Shown here: one piece after another, positions 1-9,600 of the stretch
Layout of the letters: each line of letters begins with the position of its first letter
Numbering within the stretch: position 1 is the first letter of the stretch
Source of the DNA: Paucibacter sp. KBW04
Lineage (GTDB): Bacteria > Pseudomonadota > Gammaproteobacteria > Burkholderiales > Burkholderiaceae_C
Direction: 5' to 3'
Length of the DNA stretch: 64,000 nucleotides
Assembly: GCF_003852425.1 (NCBI RefSeq)
Contig: NZ_QAJN01000019.1
Coordinates: 1-64,000 of the forward strand
Position numbers and translations under genes: made by a program
The notes under the pieces: generated by a model
Databases searched by the model: none
Told to the model about the DNA's origin: nothing
The model's input: only the letters and a program-made list of their open reading frames with translations

Positions 1-227
1 CTTCGCTGGAAGCCTGCGCGCGGGCAAGCGAGCTGCGGCCGTCATGAGCTTGATCCAATCGGCCAAGCTCAATGGGCTGGAGCCGTGGGCTTACCTGAAG
101 GGCGTGCTGACCAGGCTGCCGACGCAGCCGGACAGCCGAATCGCGGAACTGCTGCCGCATCGCTGGGCGCAGCCGACATAGCTTGAGGCCAGATCAGCCC
201 GTCAAGATGACTTGGCTGGACGCATAC
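1..227 (+). mobile_element. IS66-type element, right end (partial)
   Basis: The window opens inside the transposase of an IS66-family element. Its reading frame runs from base 2 to the TAG at 179-181 and encodes the typical TnpC C-terminus, including the motifs AKLNGLEPWAYL and ELLPHRW. About 20 bases after the stop, bases 201-227 end in GGCTGGACGCATAC. Its complement resembles the GTAAGCG(T/C)CC ends of IS66 elements, so I take 227 as the right terminal repeat. The left part of the element lies outside the window. Family assignment rests on these motifs only. Confidence 0.7.
2..181 (+). CDS. tnpC: IS66 transposase TnpC, C-terminal part
   Basis: This is the last 59 codons of an IS66-family DDE transposase, truncated by the window edge. 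The visible segment has the conserved SLIQSAKLNGL helix, then AYLKGVLTRLPT and the terminal ELLPHRW motif. The catalytic DDE residues lie upstream, outside the window, so whether the full gene is intact cannot be judged. The stop is followed closely by the element's right end, as in other IS66 members. Confidence 0.75.
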   Translation, partial: FAGSLRAGKRAAAVMSLIQSAKLNGLEPWAYLKGVLTRLPTQPDSRIAELLPHRWAQPT

Positions 228-228
228 G

Positions 229-408
229 ATGAATCGCTACAGCGCAGTGCCGATTCGTTTGGCAGACTCTGGTGGCCTTGCTGAGCTGAGGGTCAGTGGC
301 CTGTTTCAGACGGGAGACAACGCGAGCTTCGCGCGGGCTGTGGCGGCGTTGCATGGTCTGCGTGTGCTTGATGGTCCGGATCGAATTCAACTTGCCCGTC
401 CTAAGTAA
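229..408 (+). pseudogene. fecR: FecR family anti-sigma regulator, 3' fragment
   Basis: A 59-codon stretch abuts the inferred IS66 right end and runs to a TAA at 406-408. It encodes NRYSAVPIRLAD, then LRVSGLFQTGD and FARAVAALHGLRV. This matches the short C-terminal domain (DUF4974/secretin-TonB-like) found at the end of FecR-type transmembrane regulators of ECF sigma factors. The N-terminal cytoplasmic, membrane and FecR domains are missing, and no sigma factor or TonB receptor gene adjoins it here. I infer that the IS66 insertion cut the gene, so this fragment should not be functional. Confidence 0.6.
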
Positions 409-1039
409 GCCGACTTCTGCAGCATTGCCAAAATAATTGGGTGACCGGCTAGCAGGCTATCAATTGCAGTTGATAGGTGTCACAAACGAAGAGTTGCCTC
501 GAAGCCAAAGTGCATTGGCTTGAGATAACAGACTGCAATGCAGCGGTTGCTGCCGTTCGAATTTTCCGCTTGTGGGAGCGCTTGTGCGGCGGATTCAGCC
601 GTTCTCGGTGCGTTGCGGAGTAGATGGTGCCTTGAGATTTAAGGTCTGACCTTCGTGCCCCTTCAACCAGCTGCACCACCATGTTGGTGATGTTAGACGA
701 CTGCAGCTGCACACCCGTCGAGATTGGTTCGGGCGCAAGCGGTGCCGGGGCTTCGAAGAAAAGCCTCAGCTAGCTGGGCCAGCCGTTGCGCACAACGGTG
801 TGCATCAGGGGATGGACCAGAAGGGAAGCATTGACCACATGCCCCATCAGCTGCGGCGCATGGCCGCACTGCATGCTGCAGTGTCATCCTGAATGCCTCG
901 GTGGCCGTGTTTAAACCGACTAAGCCGATGAGCAAGGTCGTGACCTCGTTGAGGAAGTCCTGCAGCGAGGTATGGATTCTTGCGCCGAGCACTCCAGGCT
1001 CCTTCTGTTCAGTTGAAGCGCTATCCCGCACCCATCGTC
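409..1039. other. Non-coding stretch after fecR relic
   Basis: I see no convincing gene here. A minus-strand frame of 116 codons begins where the UvrD-like gene ends (about 1043) and runs to 693, with an ATGA-like overlap. Its composition is unremarkable, it matches no family I recognise, and it could be chance. A second minus-strand frame (449-712) is equally unsupported. The stretch probably holds decayed sequence plus the 3' end of the Gabija-like operon. Confidence 0.3.
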
Positions 1040-3019
1040 TCACGCCAACATGGCGACCTCATCCGCCTGGAACCAACCCGTTGCCTTGATTGCCGCGGCA
1101 GCCGCACCTGGGTTGGATGCCCACAGCACCAAAGCAAGGCTCTCCTCCGCTCTGCTGCAGGTCACGTAGAGCAGTCGAAGGGTTCTGTCGATGCTGGTCT
1201 CCTTGCCTTCCTCGGCGTTGGTCTTGTCGCTTGAAGAAAGCTCCTTGGCCCCGAAGAGCTTGTCGTACGAGAAGAGGAAGCCGCCGGCCTCGGAGTCGTC
1301 CATGACCACCATCACGTGCGGGAACTCAGAGCCCTTGACCACCTGATGGGTAGCGAGCTCAGCCTCCCCACTCAAGTAGGACTTGTACAGACCAATCTGT
1401 TCCCAAGGCGTCTCGAATAAGTGACTCCAACCGCGCTTTAGCCGGTCCACCCGGTCCTCCTTGGAGACGACTTTGGGAGGGTCCGGTGGTGGCGTTGGGT
1501 CCAGGAACGCATCAGTCAACCGTGCATCTGTATCGAAGACTCCCGCCACGAGCAGGGGCTGAAGGACCTCGCGAACCGTGGCACCAGGCTTCCTCGCCAC
1601 CGCTCCAAACGCGAGCACGGCGTCGTGCAGCTTGGCGAGCTCCGCCCGACGCTCGTCGATGTCCTCCGGTAGCCCCTGCAGGGATTTGGCTGCCCGAAGG
1701 ACGTTCATAACCCGGAACTCGTCGACCTCGCCTAGCTTGTCGAAGCACGCGGAGAGCTCCAGAGCAGGTCCCAGCAGCGGTCTCACCATGGATGGCCCTG
1801 AGCGTTCGCCGTTGCCCTTTGGCGCTGCGGCATCCTCATCCAACAGCTCCATCGCGAAGTACGTTTCGAAGAACCGGCCTCGCTTCGCCGCCAACTTGTG
1901 CTCTAGCGCCAGTGTCTTGAAGCTCCTCACGTCCTCAGACCACGCCACTGCACCCGTCGCCTTCAGCATGACCGCAGCACACTCCCGCTCGCGCTGCACC
2001 TTCGCTTCGGTGTCTTGTTTGGCATCTCCAATGAAGAGCCGAACCAGCCCCGCAGACTTCTCTTCCCGAGGATGCTGAGCGAAGCCAGTCTTGGCCTGAG
2101 TCCGCCCCGCAAGGTCCGCATCCCAAATCGCGTTTATGAGGTCCACCACGCGTTTCTGGCTGCGATGGTTCATCTTCAACGCCGGAAGGGCCCAGCCCTC
2201 TGGGACGTGACTAGGAAGGTCTCGGTGGCCGTCGGCATAGATGCGCTGACGGTGGTCGCCCAGCAGTCCCAAGCTGAATTTCCCTGGCCGAGCTGCTTCC
2301 AACCTGAGGAGTGCATCGAGGATGCCCCGCATCGTGTCCTGCGACTCGTCGATGAGGACGAGCGGGTGCCGCTCCTCTAGGATGCGCTGTAGGGTTGGTC
2401 GGTTGTCGATGAGCCACGCAGCAACGCGCAGGACCGTCGTGTGCGAGAGCGCTCCTGATCCATATGTGTTCTTGTCCGGGTGGTAGATGAACTTCTCCGT
2501 CGCCCGAATCGCGTCCGCTTCCTCAGCAATCTCTCGGTACCTAGCCCGGTCCTTGTCGGTCTCCCCTCGGACCTTCGTCGCAGCTTCTAGCTTGGCCTGC
2601 TTTAGTTCTTCGTCCTTGAGAGCAAGAAGGCCCTCCTGGATATCCGCGTCGAAGCCGTCAATGAGCTCCCAGCAGAACGCGTGGATAGTTGACACAACGG
2701 TCAAGTTGTTCTCGCCAAGCCGGCCGCTCACGACGTTGGTCGCGTTCTTCGTGTACGTGATGACGCGAACCGTTTGACCGTGACTGCGGAGGCGCCTTGC
2801 GAAGACACCACCGGTCTCGTGCGCAACGACGCCAGTGACCCGCCGCAGAACCTCAACAAGCGTCCGCGTCTTTCCCGACCCGGCTCCTGCGAACAGGAAG
2901 AAGCTCCTCGGCGGCTGCCCAGTCACGTAGGCGCAAATCTCCTCCACGACGTGGGCGTCTCGCTCGTTCCCACCGGCAGCGATGCCGACGGCCGCCACTG
3001 CTTCGGCTACGCCGCTCAT
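1040..3019 (-). CDS. UvrD-like helicase, GajB-like
   Basis: A 659-residue superfamily 1 helicase. Motif I is GAGSGKT at about residues 45-51, motif Ib is STIHAFC, motif II is LIDESQD near residue 225, motif III is LGLLGDHRQRIY, and motif VI is LLYVTCSRAEESL near the C-terminus. The start ATG overlaps the stop of the upstream OLD-family nuclease by four bases, so the two are co-translated. A GGGGGAA ribosome-binding site precedes it. In Gabija, GajB is such a helicase and works with GajA in phage defence. This protein is longer than the roughly 500-residue GajB first described, so it may be a divergent branch. The Gabija label is inferred from the pairing; the helicase family is clear. Confidence 0.8.
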   Translation of the reverse strand: MSGVAEAVAAVGIAAGGNERDAHVVEEICAYVTGQPPRSFFLFAGAGSGKTRTLVEVLRRVTGVVAHETGGVFARRLRSHGQTVRVITYTKNATNVVSGRLGENNLTVVSTIHAFCWELIDGFDADIQEGLLALKDEELKQAKLEAATKVRGETDKDRARYREIAEEADAIRATEKFIYHPDKNTYGSGALSHTTVLRVAAWLIDNRPTLQRILEERHPLVLIDESQDTMRGILDALLRLEAARPGKFSLGLLGDHRQRIYADGHRDLPSHVPEGWALPALKMNHRSQKRVVDLINAIWDADLAGRTQAKTGFAQHPREEKSAGLVRLFIGDAKQDTEAKVQRERECAAVMLKATGAVAWSEDVRSFKTLALEHKLAAKRGRFFETYFAMELLDEDAAAPKGNGERSGPSMVRPLLGPALELSACFDKLGEVDEFRVMNVLRAAKSLQGLPEDIDERRAELAKLHDAVLAFGAVARKPGATVREVLQPLLVAGVFDTDARLTDAFLDPTPPPDPPKVVSKEDRVDRLKRGWSHLFETPWEQIGLYKSYLSGEAELATHQVVKGSEFPHVMVVMDDSEAGGFLFSYDKLFGAKELSSSDKTNAEEGKETSIDRTLRLLYVTCSRAEESLALVLWASNPGAAAAAIKATGWFQADEVAMLA

Positions 3020-5370
3020 GGGGTTCCCCCAGCGGTCACGTTAACCTCCGCGCTCAACCACTCCAGCGCATTCTTGATGTACTCGGGGCACTGAAGGACG
3101 GCGCCGCTATTCAGGCGTTCAAACAGCGTGGCAGCAAAGTCGCCCTTGCTGAAGGTTCCGTGCATGAGGTTGTGCAGCGCCTCCAGCAGCTTCACGTGGT
3201 CGGGGTTGTCGACCACAAGCTCCACCACCTTGCTAAGAGCGCCGCGATGCTTCCTCTTCTTCCCTTCGGCGTCGACTTCTTCGTCCAGCTTCTTGAACCA
3301 ATCGATGTTCGCCAAAACGAGCGCGTCCTCGAACGAACTCGGCCACTGGTCGCTCGCGGCCGTCACCGGTAGCTGCCACGCAAAGCGCACCTTGACGCCC
3401 TTCGGCGACGTCCACTCAAGCTGCGCAGCAGTTGGCTTGCCGTAGTCCTTGAAATTCGGCAGGCCCGGATGCCACGAAGTCAGCGTGTCGTTCCCGCACT
3501 CAAGGTCGGCCTGGCCGGCGATATGCACAGCAGTCCGAACCGTCCGGCCCTTCGCGGACTTCGTTTGAATCACAGGGTCAAGGTCCGTGACGATTGCGGT
3601 TGGGATTCCAAGTTTCTCAACGAGCGGCCGGAGCCGATGCGCGTGGCTCCCACCAATGTCTACGAAGGACACATATCGCTTCGCAAGCTTGGGGACGTGC
3701 TGTTCGATGAACAGTGGCACCAACATGCGCTCAGCAGTCCCTTCCACGAAGACCGCGGCGTCCGCGAACAGCAGGTCGGTGTGCTGAACCTGGAAGTACC
3801 GCTCCGCGAAAATTCGAGTCTCCACATCCTTGCCGAACACGTCGCCGAGGTTAACCACCTCGGTGCTTGGCTTTCCGCCGGCGCCGTTGCTCGGCAGCCG
3901 CTTAACGTAGCGAAGACGCGTGAAGCTGTCGCCGTGAGCCAAGTGGCTTGAATGCGTACTGATGAGCAACTGGCTACGCAGATGGGCGTGCACGGCGTCC
4001 TTGGGCTTGATGAGCCCATGTGCGTTGGACGAGAAGTTCCTTGTCACCTGCACGTGAAGGTGAGCCTCCGGCTCTTCCACGATGACCAAGTGGATGGCAG
4101 CTGGCGCTCCCTGCGGCGGATTCAGCCGCGCTGCTCGGAACGATACGAGCATGAAGCTCAAGGATTGCAGATTCTGGTAGCCCAGCCCAATGGAATGCTC
4201 AGGGAGGGACTCATCGAGCACCGACTTGTCGAGTCGGTACTGGACCGCGGTGCTGTGAGCAAGGAGGTCAGCCGTCTGAATTCGAGTCCTAAAGTGGAAC
4301 TGCTGCGGGTCATGAAGCCCGGGGTAGCCAAGAACCTCAACGTCCTCCATCGCCGGCTTCAGCGCCTTGTAAATGAGGTCGTCCAGCTTCGCCTGCGCCT
4401 CCGCTATGGCGGCAACCAGTGCCTCACCGTGCCCAGCCGAACTCGTCGACACGTTCAGATGCTGTCGAGCGAACTTGAGCAGTTGGCTTGAGAACATGCC
4501 GGGGCGAGAGCTTGGCGTCTCTGACCTGGCTTCATCTTCCTCGGCCCCGAGTCCCCGCTGAGCCGCGACGAAGTCGACGCGAATCAGCTTACGCAGGTGG
4601 GCCAGTTCCACCGGTTCCGAGCCTGCCGGGAGAACTTGAGGCGATGACTCCCCCTTTGTCGCCAGGGGTCCCTCCGCTGGGTCCAGGCGGTAGGCGCATA
4701 CCTTTCGCAGGTCCGAGGGATGCCGCAACCAGTAGTCGATGATGTCCTCAGGCCAGGCGTGGCCCTTCTGGGGCAAGTCCTTCACCGGATGACGCGCCTC
4801 GCGGAAGGTCCACGCCAGCTTGCGAAGCTCTTCAATGTTGGAGACGGGCTCAAGCCGAAGTCGCACGCCAACGGCGCCGCCCTCCCACTTCAACGACGTG
4901 ATGAACGGAGCCACGTAGCTGTACGCACCTTCCTTGGCGTCGAACCACAGGTCCGCGAATGGCATGCAGCTGAGCAACTGCTCCAACTGGTCCACCCATA
5001 CCTCCGCGTCCTTCGTCTCAGTGGTTGGGTCCTCCGCCAGGCCTTCCCAAGCCTTGCTCAGCTCCCGGAGCTTGGACCATTGCGAGAGACTTAGGTCATA
5101 GGGCCGGAAGCCGGACTGGTCGCTCAGAAAGTTGCGAAGCACCGTCAGCAGCGAGGTCTTGCCGCTATTGTTGGCGCCGACCAGAACCGTTGTGGTCTCA
5201 TCCAGGTCCAGGCGCGTGCTGGACAACCGCCGGAAGTTGCACACCTCCACACAGGCCAGTCGAATAGGTGGTGTAGCGAAGGGCGCAGTGGCTGCGGGCG
5301 CGTCGTCATTGGATGGTGCTGCCGCCGGCACTGCGTCAACTGCGGCGGAGGAAATCGTGTGAGTAATCAT
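3016..5370 (-). CDS. OLD-family ATP-dependent endonuclease, GajA-like
   Basis: A 784-residue AAA ATPase/TOPRIM protein. From the ATG at 5370, Walker A (GANNSGKTS) is at about residues 65-73. The Walker B region reads IVEEPEAHLH near residue 420, typical of ABC-type ATPases of the OLD/RecF class. A TOPRIM domain follows at about 535-620, with acidic motifs FVEGTAE and VTDLDP. The frame also extends upstream to a TTG at 5439, but that adds only 23 residues with no domain, so I prefer the ATG, although its ribosome-binding site is weak. Together with the overlapping UvrD-like helicase it forms a Gabija-type pair in which GajA is the nuclease. An Ala/Pro-rich N-terminal extension precedes the ATPase. 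Stand-alone class 2 OLD function is the main alternative. Confidence 0.8.
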   Translation of the reverse strand: MITHTISSAAVDAVPAAAPSNDDAPAATAPFATPPIRLACVEVCNFRRLSSTRLDLDETTTVLVGANNSGKTSLLTVLRNFLSDQSGFRPYDLSLSQWSKLRELSKAWEGLAEDPTTETKDAEVWVDQLEQLLSCMPFADLWFDAKEGAYSYVAPFITSLKWEGGAVGVRLRLEPVSNIEELRKLAWTFREARHPVKDLPQKGHAWPEDIIDYWLRHPSDLRKVCAYRLDPAEGPLATKGESSPQVLPAGSEPVELAHLRKLIRVDFVAAQRGLGAEEDEARSETPSSRPGMFSSQLLKFARQHLNVSTSSAGHGEALVAAIAEAQAKLDDLIYKALKPAMEDVEVLGYPGLHDPQQFHFRTRIQTADLLAHSTAVQYRLDKSVLDESLPEHSIGLGYQNLQSLSFMLVSFRAARLNPPQGAPAAIHLVIVEEPEAHLHVQVTRNFSSNAHGLIKPKDAVHAHLRSQLLISTHSSHLAHGDSFTRLRYVKRLPSNGAGGKPSTEVVNLGDVFGKDVETRIFAERYFQVQHTDLLFADAAVFVEGTAERMLVPLFIEQHVPKLAKRYVSFVDIGGSHAHRLRPLVEKLGIPTAIVTDLDPVIQTKSAKGRTVRTAVHIAGQADLECGNDTLTSWHPGLPNFKDYGKPTAAQLEWTSPKGVKVRFAWQLPVTAASDQWPSSFEDALVLANIDWFKKLDEEVDAEGKKRKHRGALSKVVELVVDNPDHVKLLEALHNLMHGTFSKGDFAATLFERLNSGAVLQCPEYIKNALEWLSAEVNVTAGGTP

Positions 5371-5750
5371 CTGCTTGAGCTTTTGTTTCGCCAGAAGGCG
5401 AGTGTCACAAATTGAGGTGCGACGGCGTGGCAAACTCAAGCTCTAGCTCAGGTCTCCGCTCCGCAACTCTCCCCTTTCTGATTCATAACGGATTTCAGAC
5501 CAGAAACCCGACATCCGGGCGGCATACGGAACAAAAGTTGACCAAACAGGCAGCTCGCACAGAGCGCTCGCAGGAGAGCTGGTCTTGCCGGCCAGCCGAA
5601 GGTGCGAGAGTCCACGAGGCGCGAGGGTCAGGCCTCAAATCTCAAGGCCCGATGTAATCCGCGACGACGTTCTTGCTGGCCAGCGAACGGTTGCTCCGTG
5701 CGCATTGAAGACTTACGAATGCCGAGTCCGAGCGGGTGCACCTAGCCAAA
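5371..5750. other. Upstream region of Gabija-like operon
   Basis: This gap holds the 5' side of the leftward nuclease/helicase operon and must contain its promoter. I could not pick a confident -35/-10 pair, operator or terminator. No coding frame here has recognisable similarity. It ends where similarity to an IS110-type transposase begins. Confidence 0.4.
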
Positions 5751-5754
5751 TGCA

Positions 5755-6450
5755 GAAGTTGGCCGGAATTCAGCTTTGCAGCGATTGCTGTCGTTCACAT
5801 CGCAGAGCTCGAAGCCTGCAAGCGGTCGTTCAACGTCTGCGCTCATTGGACGGTGAAGCCGTTCGCTGCAGCCAGTCGCTGCACATCGTCTGCGAGGCCA
5901 GCCCCCGCGGCTACGTCATCCAGTGCCACCTCTGCGCCCAGGGCCTGCTCTGCGATGTGGTCCCACCGTCCAGCATCGCTCACGCAATTGGCGAGCGCAT
6001 CAAGACCGACCGGCGCGATGCCATGCTTCTTGCTCGGTTCGCCCGCTCGGGCGACTTGTCTGTGGTGCGCGTGCGGATACGGCCGACGAGTCTGTGCGCG
6101 ACCTGGTGTGTGCCCGCGAGGATGCCGTGCTCGAGCAGTGCAGCGGGCGCCGCCGACTGAAGGCTCTGCTGCAGCGCAACGGCGTGGCCTACGCCGGCAA
6201 TGCCTCATGGACGGTGGCGCATTTGCGCTGGCTGGGCGGTGCATCAAGCTCACGCATTCGACACAGTAGATCGCCTTCCAGGAGTACCTGCAGGCCAGCA
6301 CGCAAGCTGGCGAGCGCATCGCCCGGCTTGAGCAGGCGCTGAGCGCACGCCGGGTCGACAAGACAAAGGCGGTGGTGCGCGAGCTGGCCGGATCCGCATG
6401 GGCCATCGGGGCGCGCGAGGTGCAATTCTCAGGCTGGGCGGGCCTGAAGC
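5755..6450 (+). pseudogene. IS110-type transposase remnant, frameshifted
   Basis: Pieces of one IS110-family transposase lie in order in three frames. ERIKTDRRDAMLLARFARSGDL is at about 5990-6077. ESVRDLVCAREDA and LKALLQRNGVAYAG follow at about 6080-6240. IAFQEYLQAS and ERIARLEQAL are at about 6268-6345, preceded by a TAG at 6267 where family members usually have Gln. The KTDRRDA segment holds part of the DEDD active site. At least two frameshifts and one nonsense codon inactivate the gene, and the C-terminal serine-containing part is degraded beyond about 6430. No terminal repeats are visible. Family assignment is from motif recall. Confidence 0.7.
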
Positions 6451-6653
6451 CGTAAGCGGCGTGACGGAGTAGCTCCGACAAGCCACATGACCAACGAGGT
6501 GAAATACCAGCATCTGCACCGTCAGCGCACGGCGGGCCCATCGGATCCTGATAAGGTTGCTGCACTGGTGGCCTAAACTGCGCATCGCCTGCAGCAGGCG
6601 AGAATTTGGCACATGAGGCGTGCGCATGAACGCTCGCACAAGAGGAGGAGTAC

Positions 6654-9600
6654 ATGGGTTGGCTCACTGTGGCGATGAGGTCCGCGGGAACCGTCCTGAG
6701 CGCAGCGTTGCCGTTCTTCAAGCAGAGGTTTGCGGAGCGTGCGGCTGGAGACGCTCCGGGGGATGTCCCGGCTTCCATCACTGACGATCTGATGGACGGG
6801 GCGCTGCTGCGCCTGGGCGAGTTGAAACCCGATGACCCGCTGTGGAAGCGTAGCCTAGTCAGACTGGAAGGGGCGCTCGTTCGCCCGGACCTGTTCAACA
6901 TGCCCAGTGTGCGCGAGTGGCTCAGTCGCCCTCAGGTTCGCGAGGGGATTAAGCGCGCTGCAGAGACTGCGATCGCCCGCGGCACCGTGCCCCAGGATCT
7001 GATCAATCGGCTGGCTGATGAGTATGCGGACTCCACAGGAGATGATCGCCGATTTGCGGATCAAGCTATCCGCATCGCCGTCGCCTCCCTTCAGGCCAGC
7101 GTTCAAGCCTTCGCACGAGATCAGGGCACCGCGGCCATCGTCCAGGCGACGACGTCCGAGCTTGGTCGAAAAATCGACAGCGGCTTCGCCGACGCGGCTC
7201 GGGATAGAGCGCTCGCCGACAACCCGTTCATCTCGGAGCGCTTCACGCAGGACGGTCGTGACGAGCTCAACAGAATCCTTCGCAGGCGGGCAACGCGGGG
7301 GGCGAAAACCGCACAAGAGTTGAGGGGCCTCATCCGCGACTTCGAACCGGGCGGACGGTTTGCAGCCGCAGCACCCTCGCTTCAGAACGACGCCACGTTC
7401 TGGCTTGCGCGGATGGAGGCAGCAGCCGGCGATGGAGAAACTGCCGCCGGCCGGTTTGTCACCTTGGAACAGCGCGGGTACACGGTTCCACCCGCCGCGT
7501 GGGCGTTGGCCGACCTGGCGACCGGGGATACCCAGGCTGCGCTGCGACGCGTCCGCGATCTGACCGATGCCGAAAGTCAGACGGCGATCTTTCACATTCT
7601 CATGAGGTCGCAGGGGAAAGCAGCCGCCCTTCAGTACGTCGATGACCTTGGCGAGCTGACTCCAGGCTCCTTCACCATTATCGGTTGGAACAACGTTTGC
7701 CTCATCCTTCAAGAGGAAGGACGCATCGCCGATAGCGCTGCACTTCTGGCGCGCCTTCCGGAGTCCGTGCTCAGCCAGTGCACGAACCTCTACTACATGT
7801 ACGCGGTCAGCCAGTTGCTGCCGATGCTCCCGGTCGACAGGTATTCGGCACTCAAGAGCAACGGCTTCTATGCAGTCACGGAACCCGTGCTGGATAACCC
7901 GCAGTCATCCGTGGCTCGGACGAGAGCCCTTGAAGCGGCTGAGTTGGCCAGGCAGTGTGCAACTGATGCGCGAGACGCCTTGATCGCCGAGCAGTGCGTG
8001 AAGGGGATTCACTGCCTGCGCTTGCAGGATCCACGAACGCGGGACCAGGAGATTGCATCGATCCAGGAAGCGATGAAGGACGGCGAAGCAGCGGTACATC
8101 TCATCGGGCTCGCTCGGGCCTGTAGTATCGAATTTGACCCCCAGCCACTCGAGCGCCATCTGGACCGCGCGCAAATGATGGGCGGACTCAGCGAGCTGCA
8201 GCTACGCGCGAAGATGAACCTGCTGGCCACTCCCAACCGAAGCGGCGATCTCGTCAGGTTCCTGGACGAGTCCTGGGACAGTCTCCTGCCCGACAGCAGC
8301 ATTGAAACCCTTGTCATCATGAAGGTCCAGGCGCTCGGCAACAACAAGGACTTCGACGGCGCAACAGCGTTCCTTGACGCCTACGCCGACCGGGTCGAGG
8401 CCGCCACGCTGTCCCGGCTTCAGCTGATGTTGCAGGACGAACGTGGCGGGGATCCGAGCGACGCGGCAGCGCAACTTTTCCGCCAGTCCGATTCGATCGT
8501 GGACCTGCACAACTTGGTGCGCGTGCTCGTTGGCCGAAACCGCTGGAAGCGGCTGAAGCCATACGCTGAGCAGCTCTTCCAGAGAGAGCCCAACTATGAC
8601 AACGCCATGCTGCAGCTCAACTGCCTGCAGCGCACGCGGGCCAGCGCGAAGGAAATCTGCGCCTTTCTTGAGAGGACGATTGATCTGGTTGAGCAACGCG
8701 CCGAGATCCGATCAGCGCGGGCCTGGGCTCTGTTCAGGGTCGGCAAGCATCTGGAGGCCAAGCGCCTCAACGACGAATTGCTCGTCGAGCGCGACGCCAC
8801 CAACGATCTGGCACTGGATGTCAACATCGCGATCCGCACGGGGGACTGGGAACGCTTTGCTGCGATTGGCGCTCGAGGATGGGAGCGCCGTGCCCAGCTT
8901 GATGGGCGAATGCTACTGATGCTCGCGAGGCTGGTTGGCTTCTCGGATCCCGCTCAGTCGCTCACCCTCGCGCAAGAGGCGGTGGCAAAAGAAGGCGACG
9001 ATCCGGCGATTCTCGTTGGCGCGAACGCCATCGCGATCGCCGCCCGGAGAGACGACTTGGCCATGCCCTGGGTGCACAAAGCTGCCGAGCTTTCCAAAGA
9101 TGACGGGCCTGTGTCGGTCTTCTCCTTTAGTGAGATGGTCGAGTTCATGAGGAGGAACGCAGAGAGCTGGAGGGAGAAGAACGAGTTGTACCGCACGGGG
9201 CAGGTGCCGCTGCACCTGGCGGCGTCGCTGTTCAACGCTGCCTTCTCGCAACTGCTCATTGCTCAGCCGAGGCAGAACGCGCGAGAGGTTGACCCGAGGC
9301 GCCGCCATCCCGTCCCGATCCGTTCTGGTCAGCGAGCCGCTGCTGGGGGTCATGAGTACTCTCGTGTCTCACTCGATGTCACCGCGCTGTTTGTGCTGAG
9401 TGAACTGGGAAAGCTCGAGGCCGTTCTTGATTCGCTTGATGAGGTGTTCGTCTCACCGAGAGTGATGGACGTGCTGCTCGAGGACCGCGGGCGGGTCGCA
9501 TTTCATCAACCATCCAGGATCGCCGAAGTGAAGCCGCTGAGCGCATGGGTTGCGTCGGGTCGGCTGAAGGTCATCGATGCCAAGGCCAGCGTAGGCCTGG

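Noticed and set aside
693-1043. 116-aa minus-strand frame with ATGA-like overlap to the GajB-like gene
   Set aside because: No recognisable motif and uneven composition; the overlap alone is not enough to call a gene.
5843-6901. 352-aa minus-strand frame
   Set aside because: Covers the IS110 relic and the start of the PIN-protein gene; Ser/Arg/Ala-rich shadow of high-GC coding DNA.
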